From: Paenibacillus prosopidis
GTDB lineage: Bacteria; Bacillota; Bacilli; Paenibacillales; Paenibacillaceae
Direction: 5' to 3'
DNA length: 59,168 bases
Assembly: GCF_003337375.1 (NCBI RefSeq)
Contig: NZ_QPJD01000004.1
Coordinates: forward strand, 372,628-431,795
A model generated the notes under the pieces. That model saw nothing but the letters and a program-made list of their open reading frames with translations, searched no databases and was not told the DNA's origin. This document shows positions 1-7,982 of this stretch, piece by piece. The translations under genes were made by a program, and so were the position numbers. Positions within the stretch are counted from its first letter, which is position 1. Each line of letters begins with the position of its first letter.

Positions 1-2396
1 AAAGTCGCTGTTCCTCCAAAATTCCAGAATCCATCCAGAAAGCCGCTGCCCGTATATCCTGGATGATTAGTATTTACCTGAACCCCGCCTGACAGCCCGG
101 CTTGTTCGGCTTCAAGTTGAATGGTGGCTTCATTCGATTGGGACAACAACGCAACCAGGTAGGTCAGGGGCGAGTTGTAATTCAAGGCTTGCTCGTTGGT
201 TTCCCAGTCGATGCCGGAACCGTTGTAAGCCTTGCCGCTGAAGGTATAGCGTCCGTTGTTGTTAGGACCGCCAGGCATGTAACCGCTCGGCATCTCCAAG
301 AGATAGTCTGCACTGTAAATTTCATGGATGGTTTTAGTCACTCGGCGCTCCCCGTGACCGGTAATATAGCTCATCTGAAGCGGGTTAATCCCCAGCAGAT
401 AGTTAAGATTGCCGGCGGCAACCTTCCGGACATCTTCATTATCCAGGCCGAGAATGCGGCTGCCGATCGCGAGGCCAACCGGAACGCCGGCCGCATTGGA
501 GTTCGCTCCCCAATAGAAATCATTTAAAGTGGCATTCCGCCACACAGCTTTATTCAAATTGGCGTTGATGATCAAGTTACGCCATTGGATGAATTTATCG
601 GTGAACCAAGTCTTGACTGCGGCGTTCGGCTGCCCGCCCATCATGTAATGGTAGAATCCGATCCTGTGCAAGGAGCCGATATTGTGCGAGAACGTTTCTT
701 CCTCGAATGCAGAAGCGAAATTCAAGTAATTGGCGACGACGTAATTGCTATACACTTGCTCTCCGGTTGCCCGGTACAGCGTCGCTGCCGCATAGAAGCG
801 GTCGTTCACATCGCTGCTGGAGTTGTACGGACCATCTGGCTGCGGGATGAATTCCGGATGCTGAACCAGATAGTTCCATCCGCGGATAGCGGCGGCCTTC
901 AACGTTTCGGCATAACCCGTCAACCCCGGAACATTCTTCATGACGATATACGCATGAGCCAGAGCCCCAACTGCAGCGCCAGTGTGGAATGTCGGTATGA
1001 GTCTATTGCTTGCAGTTCCATCCATAATAAAGCGGTTTGGTTGTTTATCCCGAATGACGAAAGCATAGAAGCCTCCTGTGGCCTCATCCTGCATTTTGAG
1101 AATAAAATCCGTTTCAACCTTGATCTCGTCCAGCAGATCCGGGATGCCGTTTCCGCTTTCCGGGATATTGAGCGAATGGTCCTGGAATTGGCTCGGAAAG
1201 CTCTCGTATGCCCAAAGGAGATCGGAGACGGCTGTCGCTCCCACTGTGACATATTTGCCCAAGTCGCCGGCATCCCACCAGCCGCCACCAACATCTTTCG
1301 TGATCGTCGGATTAGACTGGAACGGAAGGTTGTAATCTTCCTTGTGATCGCCGGTCCTGGCGAAGATCCCTGCGTGTTTCGCTAACAGATCCTCATTGGC
1401 GCGCTGGAAGTAAAAGAACTTCTGCACATCTTTCAAAAGAGTGCTGTAGATGCTGCCGTCGCCGATCTGAAATGCAATGGAAGGTTGAGCGACCCCATCC
1501 ACAGTCAGTACATATTTGCCCGATTTGGTCAAACCGGAGAAGTCCGCCTTCAGCACCTTCTCCCCGGAGGAGACATCATACGCTGTGACTAAGGACAACG
1601 CGCCGGAGTAAGCGATGCTCATATCCGATGCATTTTTCACCTGAAAAGGAGTGCCGGGCATCGCGGTCAGCTCGTTGTAATACCCGCTCACCATTGCGTA
1701 TTTCTCGCCGATAAGAGGATAACCGACCTGATTTACCTTGATCGGGGCATAACTTGCCGCCTTATCCGGTGATTTGATGACGATGTTGCTGAGCCAGAAC
1801 GTCGTCGGGAAGGTACTCCCTTTGAATCTCAGCATTTGCACACTGGAACTATGGAATATGCTATTGGCGTTAAAGATATTCTTCAATGGAATGGAATAAT
1901 GCTTCCATTCGGTCGTAAGACTCTGCGGAAGGGAAGCCAAGGCTTCCTCTGAGGTTTGATGCGGAGTCGTGTCATTATCCTTATAAAATTCGCCGTTGAC
2001 CAGCCTTTCCGGGACGACGTCCACGAAGCCCACGGAGAAGGTTTCGCCGCCAACCGCTCCGATCGCATCGAACTCTAATGTGCCATTTTCGTAAGGGCTT
2101 ATATCCAACGTCTGCCAACCGTTCAGGGTATAATTGGCCCCCCAGGAGTCGTTGTTTGCGATCTTCTTCGCTACCTTGCCCTGATAGGTTTCATCGGTTA
2201 CCGTATTGCCGGAGCCGTATGCAAAATCATTGATCACGAGCTCCTTAAGCTTGTTCCATTCCGCTCCTCCCGGAGGCAGATAAGGATCGTCGTCAGCAGC
2301 TGCGGCGGGTAGCGCGCACATCAGCAGAAGTGAAACGGACATACATAAGGAAATGATTTGTTTGATGAAGCGAAGCGACTTTTTCCTTGTGTTCAT
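1..2396 (-). CDS. Secreted GH9 glucanase, copy 1 (3' end outside window)
   Basis: The frame is open from an ATG at 2396 to the window edge. The product starts with a Sec signal peptide (basic MNTRKKSLRF, hydrophobic core, then ALPAAAA). A beta-sandwich CBM-like segment of about 180 residues follows, then a CelD_N-type Ig domain starting near IKVNQVGY, then a GH9 (alpha/alpha)6 barrel. The GH9 catalytic aspartates sit in GGWWDAGDLGKYV and the acid glutamate in TNEQALNYNSP. GH9 enzymes cleave beta-1,4-glucan backbones such as cellulose or xyloglucan. Sequence agreement with the gene at 16354-19257 is very high until just after the barrel. There this copy continues as EAEQAGLSGGVQVN, typical of a CBM6/35-type module, while the other has Ig-like domains. 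Expression is probably controlled by the cre at 2431 and the operator at 2487. Confidence 0.9.
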   Translation of the reverse strand, partial: MNTRKKSLRFIKQIISLCMSVSLLLMCALPAAAADDDPYLPPGGAEWNKLKELVINDFAYGSGNTVTDETYQGKVAKKIANNDSWGANYTLNGWQTLDISPYENGTLEFDAIGAVGGETFSVGFVDVVPERLVNGEFYKDNDTTPHQTSEEALASLPQSLTTEWKHYSIPLKNIFNANSIFHSSSVQMLRFKGSTFPTTFWLSNIVIKSPDKAASYAPIKVNQVGYPLIGEKYAMVSGYYNELTAMPGTPFQVKNASDMSIAYSGALSLVTAYDVSSGEKVLKADFSGLTKSGKYVLTVDGVAQPSIAFQIGDGSIYSTLLKDVQKFFYFQRANEDLLAKHAGIFARTGDHKEDYNLPFQSNPTITKDVGGGWWDAGDLGKYVTVGATAVSDLLWAYESFPSQFQDHSLNIPESGNGIPDLLDEIKVETDFILKMQDEATGGFYAFVIRDKQPNRFIMDGTASNRLIPTFHTGAAVGALAHAYIVMKNVPGLTGYAETLKAAAIRGWNYLVQHPEFIPQPDGPYNSSSDVNDRFYAAATLYRATGEQVYSNYVVANYLNFASAFEEETFSHNIGSLHRIGFYHYMMGGQPNAAVKTWFTDKFIQWRNLIINANLNKAVWRNATLNDFYWGANSNAAGVPVGLAIGSRILGLDNEDVRKVAAGNLNYLLGINPLQMSYITGHGERRVTKTIHEIYSADYLLEMPSGYMPGGPNNNGRYTFSGKAYNGSGIDWETNEQALNYNSPLTYLVALLSQSNEATIQLEAEQAGLSGGVQVNTNHPGYTGSGFLDGFWNFGGTAT

Positions 2397-2430
2397 CTTG
2401 ATAGTCTCCTTTTTTTAAAGTCTATGTTTT

Positions 2431-2444
2431 TGAAAGCGCTTACT
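2431..2444. promoter_or_regulatory. cre site (CcpA catabolite repression) before GH9 copy 1
   Basis: TGAAAGCGCTTACT fits the Gram-positive cre consensus TGWAANCGNTNNCW at every fixed position. It lies about 35 bp upstream of the GH9 start codon and downstream of the putative -10 box, where CcpA binding would block transcription. Confidence 0.75.
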
Positions 2445-2467
2445 AATTGATTATATTACATTGCTTG

Positions 2468-2514
2468 ATTATAAACCTTGATTATTAGGCCATAAAATAA
2501 CATGATATAGACAT
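2468..2514 (-). promoter_or_regulatory. Promoter with shared operator, copy 1
   Basis: On the minus strand a TATAAT box (2473-2468) lies 13 bp from a conserved block at 2487-2514. In + orientation the block core reads TAACATGATATAGACAT and is preceded by CCTTGAT and AGG. The same arrangement is found before GH9 copy 2, and related blocks precede three other units at 16020, 22936 and 33777. The block covers the -35 region, as expected for an activator of the AraC/YesN class (inference). Confidence 0.6.
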
Positions 2515-2563
2515 CGTTCAACCCTATTGTTGCTAATACTAAAGGAAGCTTCCGAACAAAATA

Positions 2564-2621
2564 CAGAGCGTATAAATATTGGAAAGCAAATATAGTGAAC
2601 CCTAAGCTTATCCCAACTTTG
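2564..2621. repeat. 58-bp intergenic repeat, copy 1
   Basis: This 58-bp stretch reappears at 16104-16161 with two mismatches. Both copies lie between a terminator and the next promoter. Here it runs directly into a GH31 coding remnant on the + strand; the other copy diverges at that exact point. Confidence 0.75.
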
Positions 2622-2687
2622 GTTGAAGCTCCTTTAGAACAGATTCCGGTGTTCTTGAGAGACGAAGAAAAGCTGCCGATCGTTTGA
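2622..2687 (+). pseudogene. Remnant of a GH31 C-terminus
   Basis: The + strand encodes VEAPLEQIPVFLRDEEKLPI, then V and a TGA stop. This matches the last residues of GH31 alpha-xylosidase-type enzymes; the intact gene at 51683-53692 ends with VEAPLSSIPVFLRDGKQAYL. Nothing upstream encodes the rest. A + strand terminator follows at 2719. The orientation is opposite to all neighbours, so this is the stump of a deleted gene. Confidence 0.65.
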
Positions 2688-2718
2688 TGCTATATTCATA
2701 AATCCGGGATAAGATGAT

Positions 2719-2763
2719 AAAGGTACTGGGGCTTCGCGAGGAAGTGACCCGGTACCTTTTCGT
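2719..2763 (+). terminator. Terminator behind the GH31 remnant
   Basis: AAAGGTACTGGG pairs with CCCGGTACCTTT (one wobble), followed on the + strand by TTTTCGTTTTCTTT. The T-rich tail points to + strand termination, matching the GH31 remnant just before it. Confidence 0.6.
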
Positions 2764-2841
2764 TTTCTTTGATAAAAGTCTATGGGCAACCTTCGCCTCG
2801 GGACCACCTCTTCGACCGATAGTCGCATCGCCCGCATAGAA

Positions 2842-2892
2842 AGCAAAAAACCGATCGATACCGGGCGTCATTACCTGGTAATCGATCGGTTT
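2842..2892 (-). terminator. Terminator of the DUF5696/NHL transporter operon
   Basis: On the minus strand AAACCGATCGAT (2892-2881) pairs with ATCGATCGGTTT (2859-2848), with three further inner pairs around a bulge and then TTTTTTGC. It begins 12 bp after the last permease stop codon, a classic intrinsic terminator. Confidence 0.88.
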
Positions 2893-2904
2893 GAGTTTGG
2901 GCGA

Positions 2905-3870
2905 TCAGCCGACAATGCCTGTCCGCTCGATCCCTTCAACGAAGTACCGCTGCACAAAGAAATAAATGATAATAAGCGGCAGGATAGCGAGCAGAATGCC
3001 TGTATCCTGCACCATGCTCAAATAGAAAGGATCTGCCTGGGAGGAACCTGCACTAACAAGACTGTTTAGGTTGTATGGCAAGGCAGACAGTTGGACAGAC
3101 ATGACCTTGCCTGACGACAGATACGTTGTCGTAAAGAAGCTATCGTTCCATTGCCACACGAACGAAAAGAGCAGTACGGTGATAATCGCCGGAATCGCGT
3201 TCGGGAGCATGATTCGGGAAAACGTCGTCCCGACCCCTGCGCCATCGATATATGCGGCTTCCTCGACCTCTTTGGGAATTCCACGGAAAAATTGTCTGAA
3301 TATAAAAATATAAAGCCCCGCTTTCAGTGAATTGGCTGTCAAGGCTGTCAGTATGAACGGCCAGTAGGTATTCAGCAGATTGGCGGATTTGCCCGTGAGC
3401 AATGGAATTAGCCCCATAAGAGTAAAATCCTTCAGATTGAGATAAAGGGGAATGAGAATCGTCGAAGGCGGAACCAATATGGTCAGAATGACTCCGGCAA
3501 ACAGCAGATTGCTTCCTTTGAATTTCAGCCGTGCAAATCCATATCCAGCCAAAGCGCAAGATATCGCAGTAAGGATTGTAGTAGAGATCGACAGCGCAAA
3601 GGTATTGACCAATGTTTCCCAGTAATCCATAATCATGATTGCTTGCTTAAAATTATCCCAAGTATAGTGAATGGGAATCCACATCACGATCGGCGAATAT
3701 AGATCCTCCTTATCTTTAATCGCAGTCGAAATTTTTTGCAAAATCGGATACAAAATCAAAAACGACAGTCCTGCAATCAATACAAGACGGACGAATGACC
3801 AAATCCACCTTTTCCAGGATTCTAGCGATAGCAGTCGGGAATTGCGCACTCGTACATCCCCCCTAATCAT
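2905..3870 (-). CDS. Carbohydrate ABC permease, MalG/AraQ type (second pair)
   Basis: A 321-residue inner-membrane protein with about six hydrophobic segments. The EAA loop that docks the ATPase reads EVEEAAYIDGAG, followed by a conserved MLPNAIPAI. Family members form one half of the channel of class I sugar importers. The start overlaps the end of the partner permease by 8 bp, so the two are translationally coupled. It is longer than usual, with extra residues around LLTGKSANLLNTYW and an extended loop before the last helix (VSAGSSQADPFYLSMVQ). This is the last gene of the operon. No binding protein of the usual kind belongs to this pair; the lipoprotein at 4771-7326 stands in that position. 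Confidence 0.88.
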   Translation of the reverse strand: MIRGDVRVRNSRLLSLESWKRWIWSFVRLVLIAGLSFLILYPILQKISTAIKDKEDLYSPIVMWIPIHYTWDNFKQAIMIMDYWETLVNTFALSISTTILTAISCALAGYGFARLKFKGSNLLFAGVILTILVPPSTILIPLYLNLKDFTLMGLIPLLTGKSANLLNTYWPFILTALTANSLKAGLYIFIFRQFFRGIPKEVEEAAYIDGAGVGTTFSRIMLPNAIPAIITVLLFSFVWQWNDSFFTTTYLSSGKVMSVQLSALPYNLNSLVSAGSSQADPFYLSMVQDTGILLAILPLIIIYFFVQRYFVEGIERTGIVG

Positions 3871-4774
3871 AATAAAAAACTTTCCTCGATATCAGATAGG
3901 TGCTTATCAGCAAGATTAGAGCAACGGCCAGAAAGTAGATCGTTGCCATCGCCGAGCTAAGACCGAAATTAAAAGCGGAAAAACCGGTGTCCAGAATCAA
4001 GTCCGTTATTTCGTTGGTGGAGACCGAATCAACAATGGTATAAATCACATTGACCAGAATAAGCGGACTGACCATCGGGAACGTAATCTTCCAGAAGGCC
4101 TCGTAGCCGGTTGCCCCTTCCATCTTGGAGGCTTCGTACAGCTGCGGCGAGATGGTCTGGATTCCCGCGAGGAAGATCAGAATCTGAACGCCCGATTGAC
4201 TGACAATCTGATAGATACGGTCAACGGATCCTGTGAGATAATTGACGATCCATTCGCTAACCCCGGCTTGCAGCATCATCTTCTCCAACTCAAAGCTCTG
4301 CAACGAACGAACGACCTTTGCCCCTGAACTTGCATCGCTTATCGCTTGCACCAGGCTTGTGCTCTCCAGATTCATAATAACGCCGGATGCCAGAATGACG
4401 GGAAGGAAGAAGATCGCCCGGGCAGCGGATCTTCCGATGAATTTCTGGTTCAGCAGCACCGCCAGGAATAAACTGAAAATGACGATCAGCGGAATATTGA
4501 CCACGATATTCACGATTGATTCGGTCAGAACGCGGTTGAAGCTTGTGTTTATCGTTAAGGCTTCCACGTAGTTTTTGAATCCGATGTATTTAACCGTGAT
4601 CCCTTCCGAATTGGCCGTAATCGAGCTGAAGCTGAATTGCAATGAACTCAACAAAGGTACGAAGAAAAAGAAAATAAATCCGAGCAGCCATGGCAAAACG
4701 TAAAGAAATCCCCATTGTGCCTTTTTTTCCGCGTAAGTCCTTTTCAACAGGCGAGATTTAAGTATGGATTTCAT
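3863..4774 (-). CDS. Carbohydrate ABC permease, MalF/UgpA type (second pair)
   Basis: A 303-residue membrane protein. The EAA loop reads QLYEASKMEGATGYEAFWKI, followed by FPMVSPLILV. It would form the channel with the 2905-3870 product. Between the third and fourth hydrophobic segments lies an unusually long polar loop, about residues 128-185, with alternating helix-like stretches (SLQSFELEKMMLQAG). Most LplB/UgpA-type permeases have a much shorter loop here; MalF itself has a large one that contacts the binding protein. The start overlaps the DUF5696-like gene by 4 bp. Substrate unknown. Confidence 0.85.
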   Translation of the reverse strand: MKSILKSRLLKRTYAEKKAQWGFLYVLPWLLGFIFFFFVPLLSSLQFSFSSITANSEGITVKYIGFKNYVEALTINTSFNRVLTESIVNIVVNIPLIVIFSLFLAVLLNQKFIGRSAARAIFFLPVILASGVIMNLESTSLVQAISDASSGAKVVRSLQSFELEKMMLQAGVSEWIVNYLTGSVDRIYQIVSQSGVQILIFLAGIQTISPQLYEASKMEGATGYEAFWKITFPMVSPLILVNVIYTIVDSVSTNEITDLILDTGFSAFNFGLSSAMATIYFLAVALILLISTYLISRKVFYYD

Positions 4775-7326
4775 TTTTGTACACCACCCATTACATAGCC
4801 TCCGGCTTCGACGTTTAGGCCATCCGCCTGTACCATTGATCGATTGTAGTTCACAATGACATAGATACCGTTCTCATAAACGGTTTTGAAGACGCCGTCG
4901 CTTAACTTCTCATGCGAAATCATCTTCTGGTTCTGCACTTTGCCCAAAACTTCATTCACATTCTCATAGATCTGCGCAGCCTGATCCAGCCATTGCTCGT
5001 AGTTAACGGCGTACAAGTCATTGTAGTCCGTATCCTTTACTTTATCACTCGGTTCATGAATCCATTTAAAGTAAACGCCGGAGCCATATTCCAGACTCTT
5101 CAAAATATACTGGTTCATGTCCGTAAAGGTCGACAGATTATAAGGCTTACCTGTATAGTCGATGTATCCGCGAACGACCATTTGATAGAATGGAATTTCT
5201 TCGTCTTCAATCTTGAACCCGCTATTCGTCATCGGTGCATTCGTAATATCCGTAACATACGGAAACGCGTAGGCGTTGCCGCCATTCGCTATAATCTCGA
5301 GATCCCGTTCGCGAATCTTGGTCAGCGCCTGTTTCGATATCGACTCCGACTCCGTTCGGTCGATCTGAAGGCTTGTCCGATAGTCGGTATTCAATCGGCT
5401 GCCCATATCCTGCAGCGATATCCCTTCAAGACGATAGCCGTCCAGATCGTTCAGCATGGAATCCACAACCTTCAAAATGTAACGCGGCGATACAACATAG
5501 GACGGAACTTTACTGCGGTCGCGCTGATTTGAGACGGGTTCAATCGGGTAGATCGCGGCAGGATCTCCTCTTAATGTTCTGGAAGCTTCCTTGGTTACAT
5601 CGAAGCCATCGCTTGTACGCGCCTCTGCGATGTAGACATCCGGGAAAAAGGAAAGATCCTTGTCCTGAGCGAAGGAGATAAATTCCCGAAGCGCTTTGCT
5701 CCCTCCTACAGCTCCATCAACCGAAACATGATCCGGAACCTCATGATCAAGTCCTTTATTAAACCAACCCGAATACTGAAGCTTAATATTCCGAATATTG
5801 CGCTCCTGCACCTGATTTACGATATCCTCTGCTTGTTTAAAGGTTGTCAAAGGTTCGAGCGCCTTATAGGGAATTCCCACGGCATGTTTATTTTTGGAAA
5901 TGCTTCCGATCAGCTGCAAATAAAACGGCACATCTCCGGAATTTAAATCGCTTGCCGACTTCAGTTCGGGAAGTCCATGCGTTTTGATCAAATACTGTTG
6001 ATAGTACTTCGCCATTCCGGTATAAGTGGCTTCATCTCCGCTCAGGAAAGCGTAACGGATCGTAAAGTCCGATTTTGTCGGATTCTCTTGATACCTAGGC
6101 AAGGAACGTTCCTGACCGTTCGCGTCCAGGGAGACCTGGTCCTTATTGATCACATAAAAGCTTGGATAAATATGGTTATAGCTATGCAGCCTGCCGCTTA
6201 CATCTGCATGAACGCTTGCAACGGAATCGCCTTCTTCAATAATGCCGAGAAAGGCTCCATCCTTGCGAAGCATTCCGAATACCGGCAGTCTGGCTTTTTC
6301 TTCCCCGACGCCGTCTTTGACACTCTTCATCGTTAGATCGGATCCATAGATCCTTTGTTCGTAGGATGGATACTTGGTTTTGCCATTGTTGAAATGAATA
6401 AGCGCCCCTGATCCGTCCGGTACAAATAAGGAGCCTTCTGACTCCTCTCCTTCTGCGCCGAAGAAACCAAGAACCGATATCGTGTGAATCGGATACTCAT
6501 CTGAGTAATGAATGCCGGATGCCGGCACCTTGACCACAAGACTATCGTCATCCAAGGTATACTCGATCGAGGCAAGGAATATACGCGGTTCAGGTTTGGT
6601 TTGCTCCAGCTGAAACGCTTCGAGATCCTTCCGGAAATCTTCATCCGTATAGCCGGCATCTTCTAATGCCTGTAGAGTCCGTTTCAGTTGAATCCCGGCC
6701 AGAGAATCGTTCCGCACATACACAGAAGGGTCTGCATCCTCTCTGTAGGCAATCATCAGCGCGCGCTGGCCCGTTTTATCCACTTTACCCTTAAGTTCCT
6801 CTAAGCGTTCTTTCGTCAGCTTGCTTGGAATATCGTCAAGCGTTTTCTCTTCCGTTCCGAATTGATAAGTCACTCTAATGCCGTTAGGAATGTTTTCGAA
6901 GCTGACTTGCTTATGAATGACACTATCCGAATAGGAGTTGACCGAGCTGAGCTGGCCGAATGCGTTATGGAAATCGAGCTTCAATTGAGCGGATAATATA
7001 TCCTTGTTAATTCCTGTCGCGAGTTTATCGGATTCTCGATCCGGCGGATTGCTATACCATACTTCTCCGCTATTTTTATCGAGAACGGCAATATCTCCCG
7101 ATTGATCGTCTGCGAATAATTGCAGACGATTGTTGGCTGCAACACCTTTCATATCCGCGACTCGAGGATCCGTGAAGGAAACGGCCAAAGCCGTTCCCTT
7201 AACAAATTCCGCTGCAGCAGAGCGATTTGCCTCCGTTTGCTTGTCAGAACTGGAGCCCGCACAACCAGCAGTCATTATTCCGAAGAGGAACAACGAAGTC
7301 AGCAAGGCATATTTTTTCAAATTCAT
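4771..7326 (-). CDS. DUF5696-like lipoprotein, possible glycosidase fold
   Basis: An 851-residue exported lipoprotein with signal peptide and lipobox TAGC, so probably anchored outside the membrane. I place it in the DUF5696 family of Paenibacillus-type bacteria from memory of such proteins; the function is unknown. Residues about 45-340 look like beta-sandwich (NRLQLFADDQSGDIAVLDKN). Residues about 470-790 look like a TIM barrel, with YSGWFNKGLDH near 515, acidic clusters near 633-640 (RLEGISLQDMG), and NGGNAYAFPY near 680. The last 50 residues resemble the C-terminal beta domain of glycosidases (ENGIYVIVNYNRS). The layout recalls clan GH-D or GH101 enzymes (inference). The end overlaps the permease start by 4 bp, the slot normally held by a binding protein, so it may feed substrate to that pair. 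Confidence 0.75.
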   Translation of the reverse strand: MNLKKYALLTSLFLFGIMTAGCAGSSSDKQTEANRSAAAEFVKGTALAVSFTDPRVADMKGVAANNRLQLFADDQSGDIAVLDKNSGEVWYSNPPDRESDKLATGINKDILSAQLKLDFHNAFGQLSSVNSYSDSVIHKQVSFENIPNGIRVTYQFGTEEKTLDDIPSKLTKERLEELKGKVDKTGQRALMIAYREDADPSVYVRNDSLAGIQLKRTLQALEDAGYTDEDFRKDLEAFQLEQTKPEPRIFLASIEYTLDDDSLVVKVPASGIHYSDEYPIHTISVLGFFGAEGEESEGSLFVPDGSGALIHFNNGKTKYPSYEQRIYGSDLTMKSVKDGVGEEKARLPVFGMLRKDGAFLGIIEEGDSVASVHADVSGRLHSYNHIYPSFYVINKDQVSLDANGQERSLPRYQENPTKSDFTIRYAFLSGDEATYTGMAKYYQQYLIKTHGLPELKSASDLNSGDVPFYLQLIGSISKNKHAVGIPYKALEPLTTFKQAEDIVNQVQERNIRNIKLQYSGWFNKGLDHEVPDHVSVDGAVGGSKALREFISFAQDKDLSFFPDVYIAEARTSDGFDVTKEASRTLRGDPAAIYPIEPVSNQRDRSKVPSYVVSPRYILKVVDSMLNDLDGYRLEGISLQDMGSRLNTDYRTSLQIDRTESESISKQALTKIRERDLEIIANGGNAYAFPYVTDITNAPMTNSGFKIEDEEIPFYQMVVRGYIDYTGKPYNLSTFTDMNQYILKSLEYGSGVYFKWIHEPSDKVKDTDYNDLYAVNYEQWLDQAAQIYENVNEVLGKVQNQKMISHEKLSDGVFKTVYENGIYVIVNYNRSMVQADGLNVEAGGYVMGGVQK

Positions 7327-7346
7327 GGCTGCGCATGCCTCCTTCC

Positions 7347-7982
7347 TTAGCTTCTCAGGTCAATTTCCTGGTAAATAGTTGTTGCAAATGATGAGATTTG
7401 CTGAATCAGGCTAAAGAAAAGCAAGCACAGGAACGCCAGAAACCCCATGGCGACAACCGATAACAGAAGGGTGCCTATGGTTTTTGACGGCGTAAATTGA
7501 TGAACCGTCATATTCCCGACGAACAACAGGTACAATGACCAGATGAGGGCGATGCTGTGCGAGAAATAATAGAAGCCCGTCTCCTGGATCGAGATGACGT
7601 TGCTTAACCAAATCCATGGAAATGGGATGATGATCATAGGAATGAAGGCAAAGCAGGTCGACGTGAAAATTTCGACAAACTTCCCTTCTCCGTCCATCAA
7701 GGTCGTGAGCGACCAATTGGCCACGCACCAGAACAACACCGGAAGCAGAACATACAGAACCTCCATAAAGCTGTTCATGTTAGCGGGATTGTATATATTG
7801 ACGAGGAATCCGCTATACTGGCTGCTCATGATATTGGTTATGGCCAAGAGAAACAAGATCAAGAAGGAAACGATCAGATTCGTTTTTTTGTTCCATTCAT
7901 ACTTTAAATCCCAATAGCCGTTAAATGGGTGCAGAATCAGATAAAATGGGTGTTTAAGCAGTTCACTGTTCAATTGCGGCAC
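7347..7982 (-). CDS. YIP1-family membrane protein
   Basis: A 211-residue protein with about five transmembrane segments in the arrangement of bacterial YIP1-domain proteins. The N-terminus carries LLKHPFYLILHPFNGYWDLKYE, the usual entry motif of these proteins in transporter clusters. The start overlaps the NHL gene end by 20 bp, which implies coupled translation. No catalytic motif is visible. Its fixed position between the NHL protein and the DUF5696-like lipoprotein suggests a structural or assembly role in the same membrane complex (inference). Confidence 0.75.
   Translation of the reverse strand: MPQLNSELLKHPFYLILHPFNGYWDLKYEWNKKTNLIVSFLILFLLAITNIMSSQYSGFLVNIYNPANMNSFMEVLYVLLPVLFWCVANWSLTTLMDGEGKFVEIFTSTCFAFIPMIIIPFPWIWLSNVISIQETGFYYFSHSIALIWSLYLLFVGNMTVHQFTPSKTIGTLLLSVVAMGFLAFLCLLFFSLIQQISSFATTIYQEIDLRS

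Noticed and set aside
585..1385. A 266-codon + strand frame across GH9 copy 1, with a similar one at 16867-17757 across copy 2
   Set aside because: They are mirror frames of the two GH9 genes. Their similarity to each other only reflects the duplicated coding strand.
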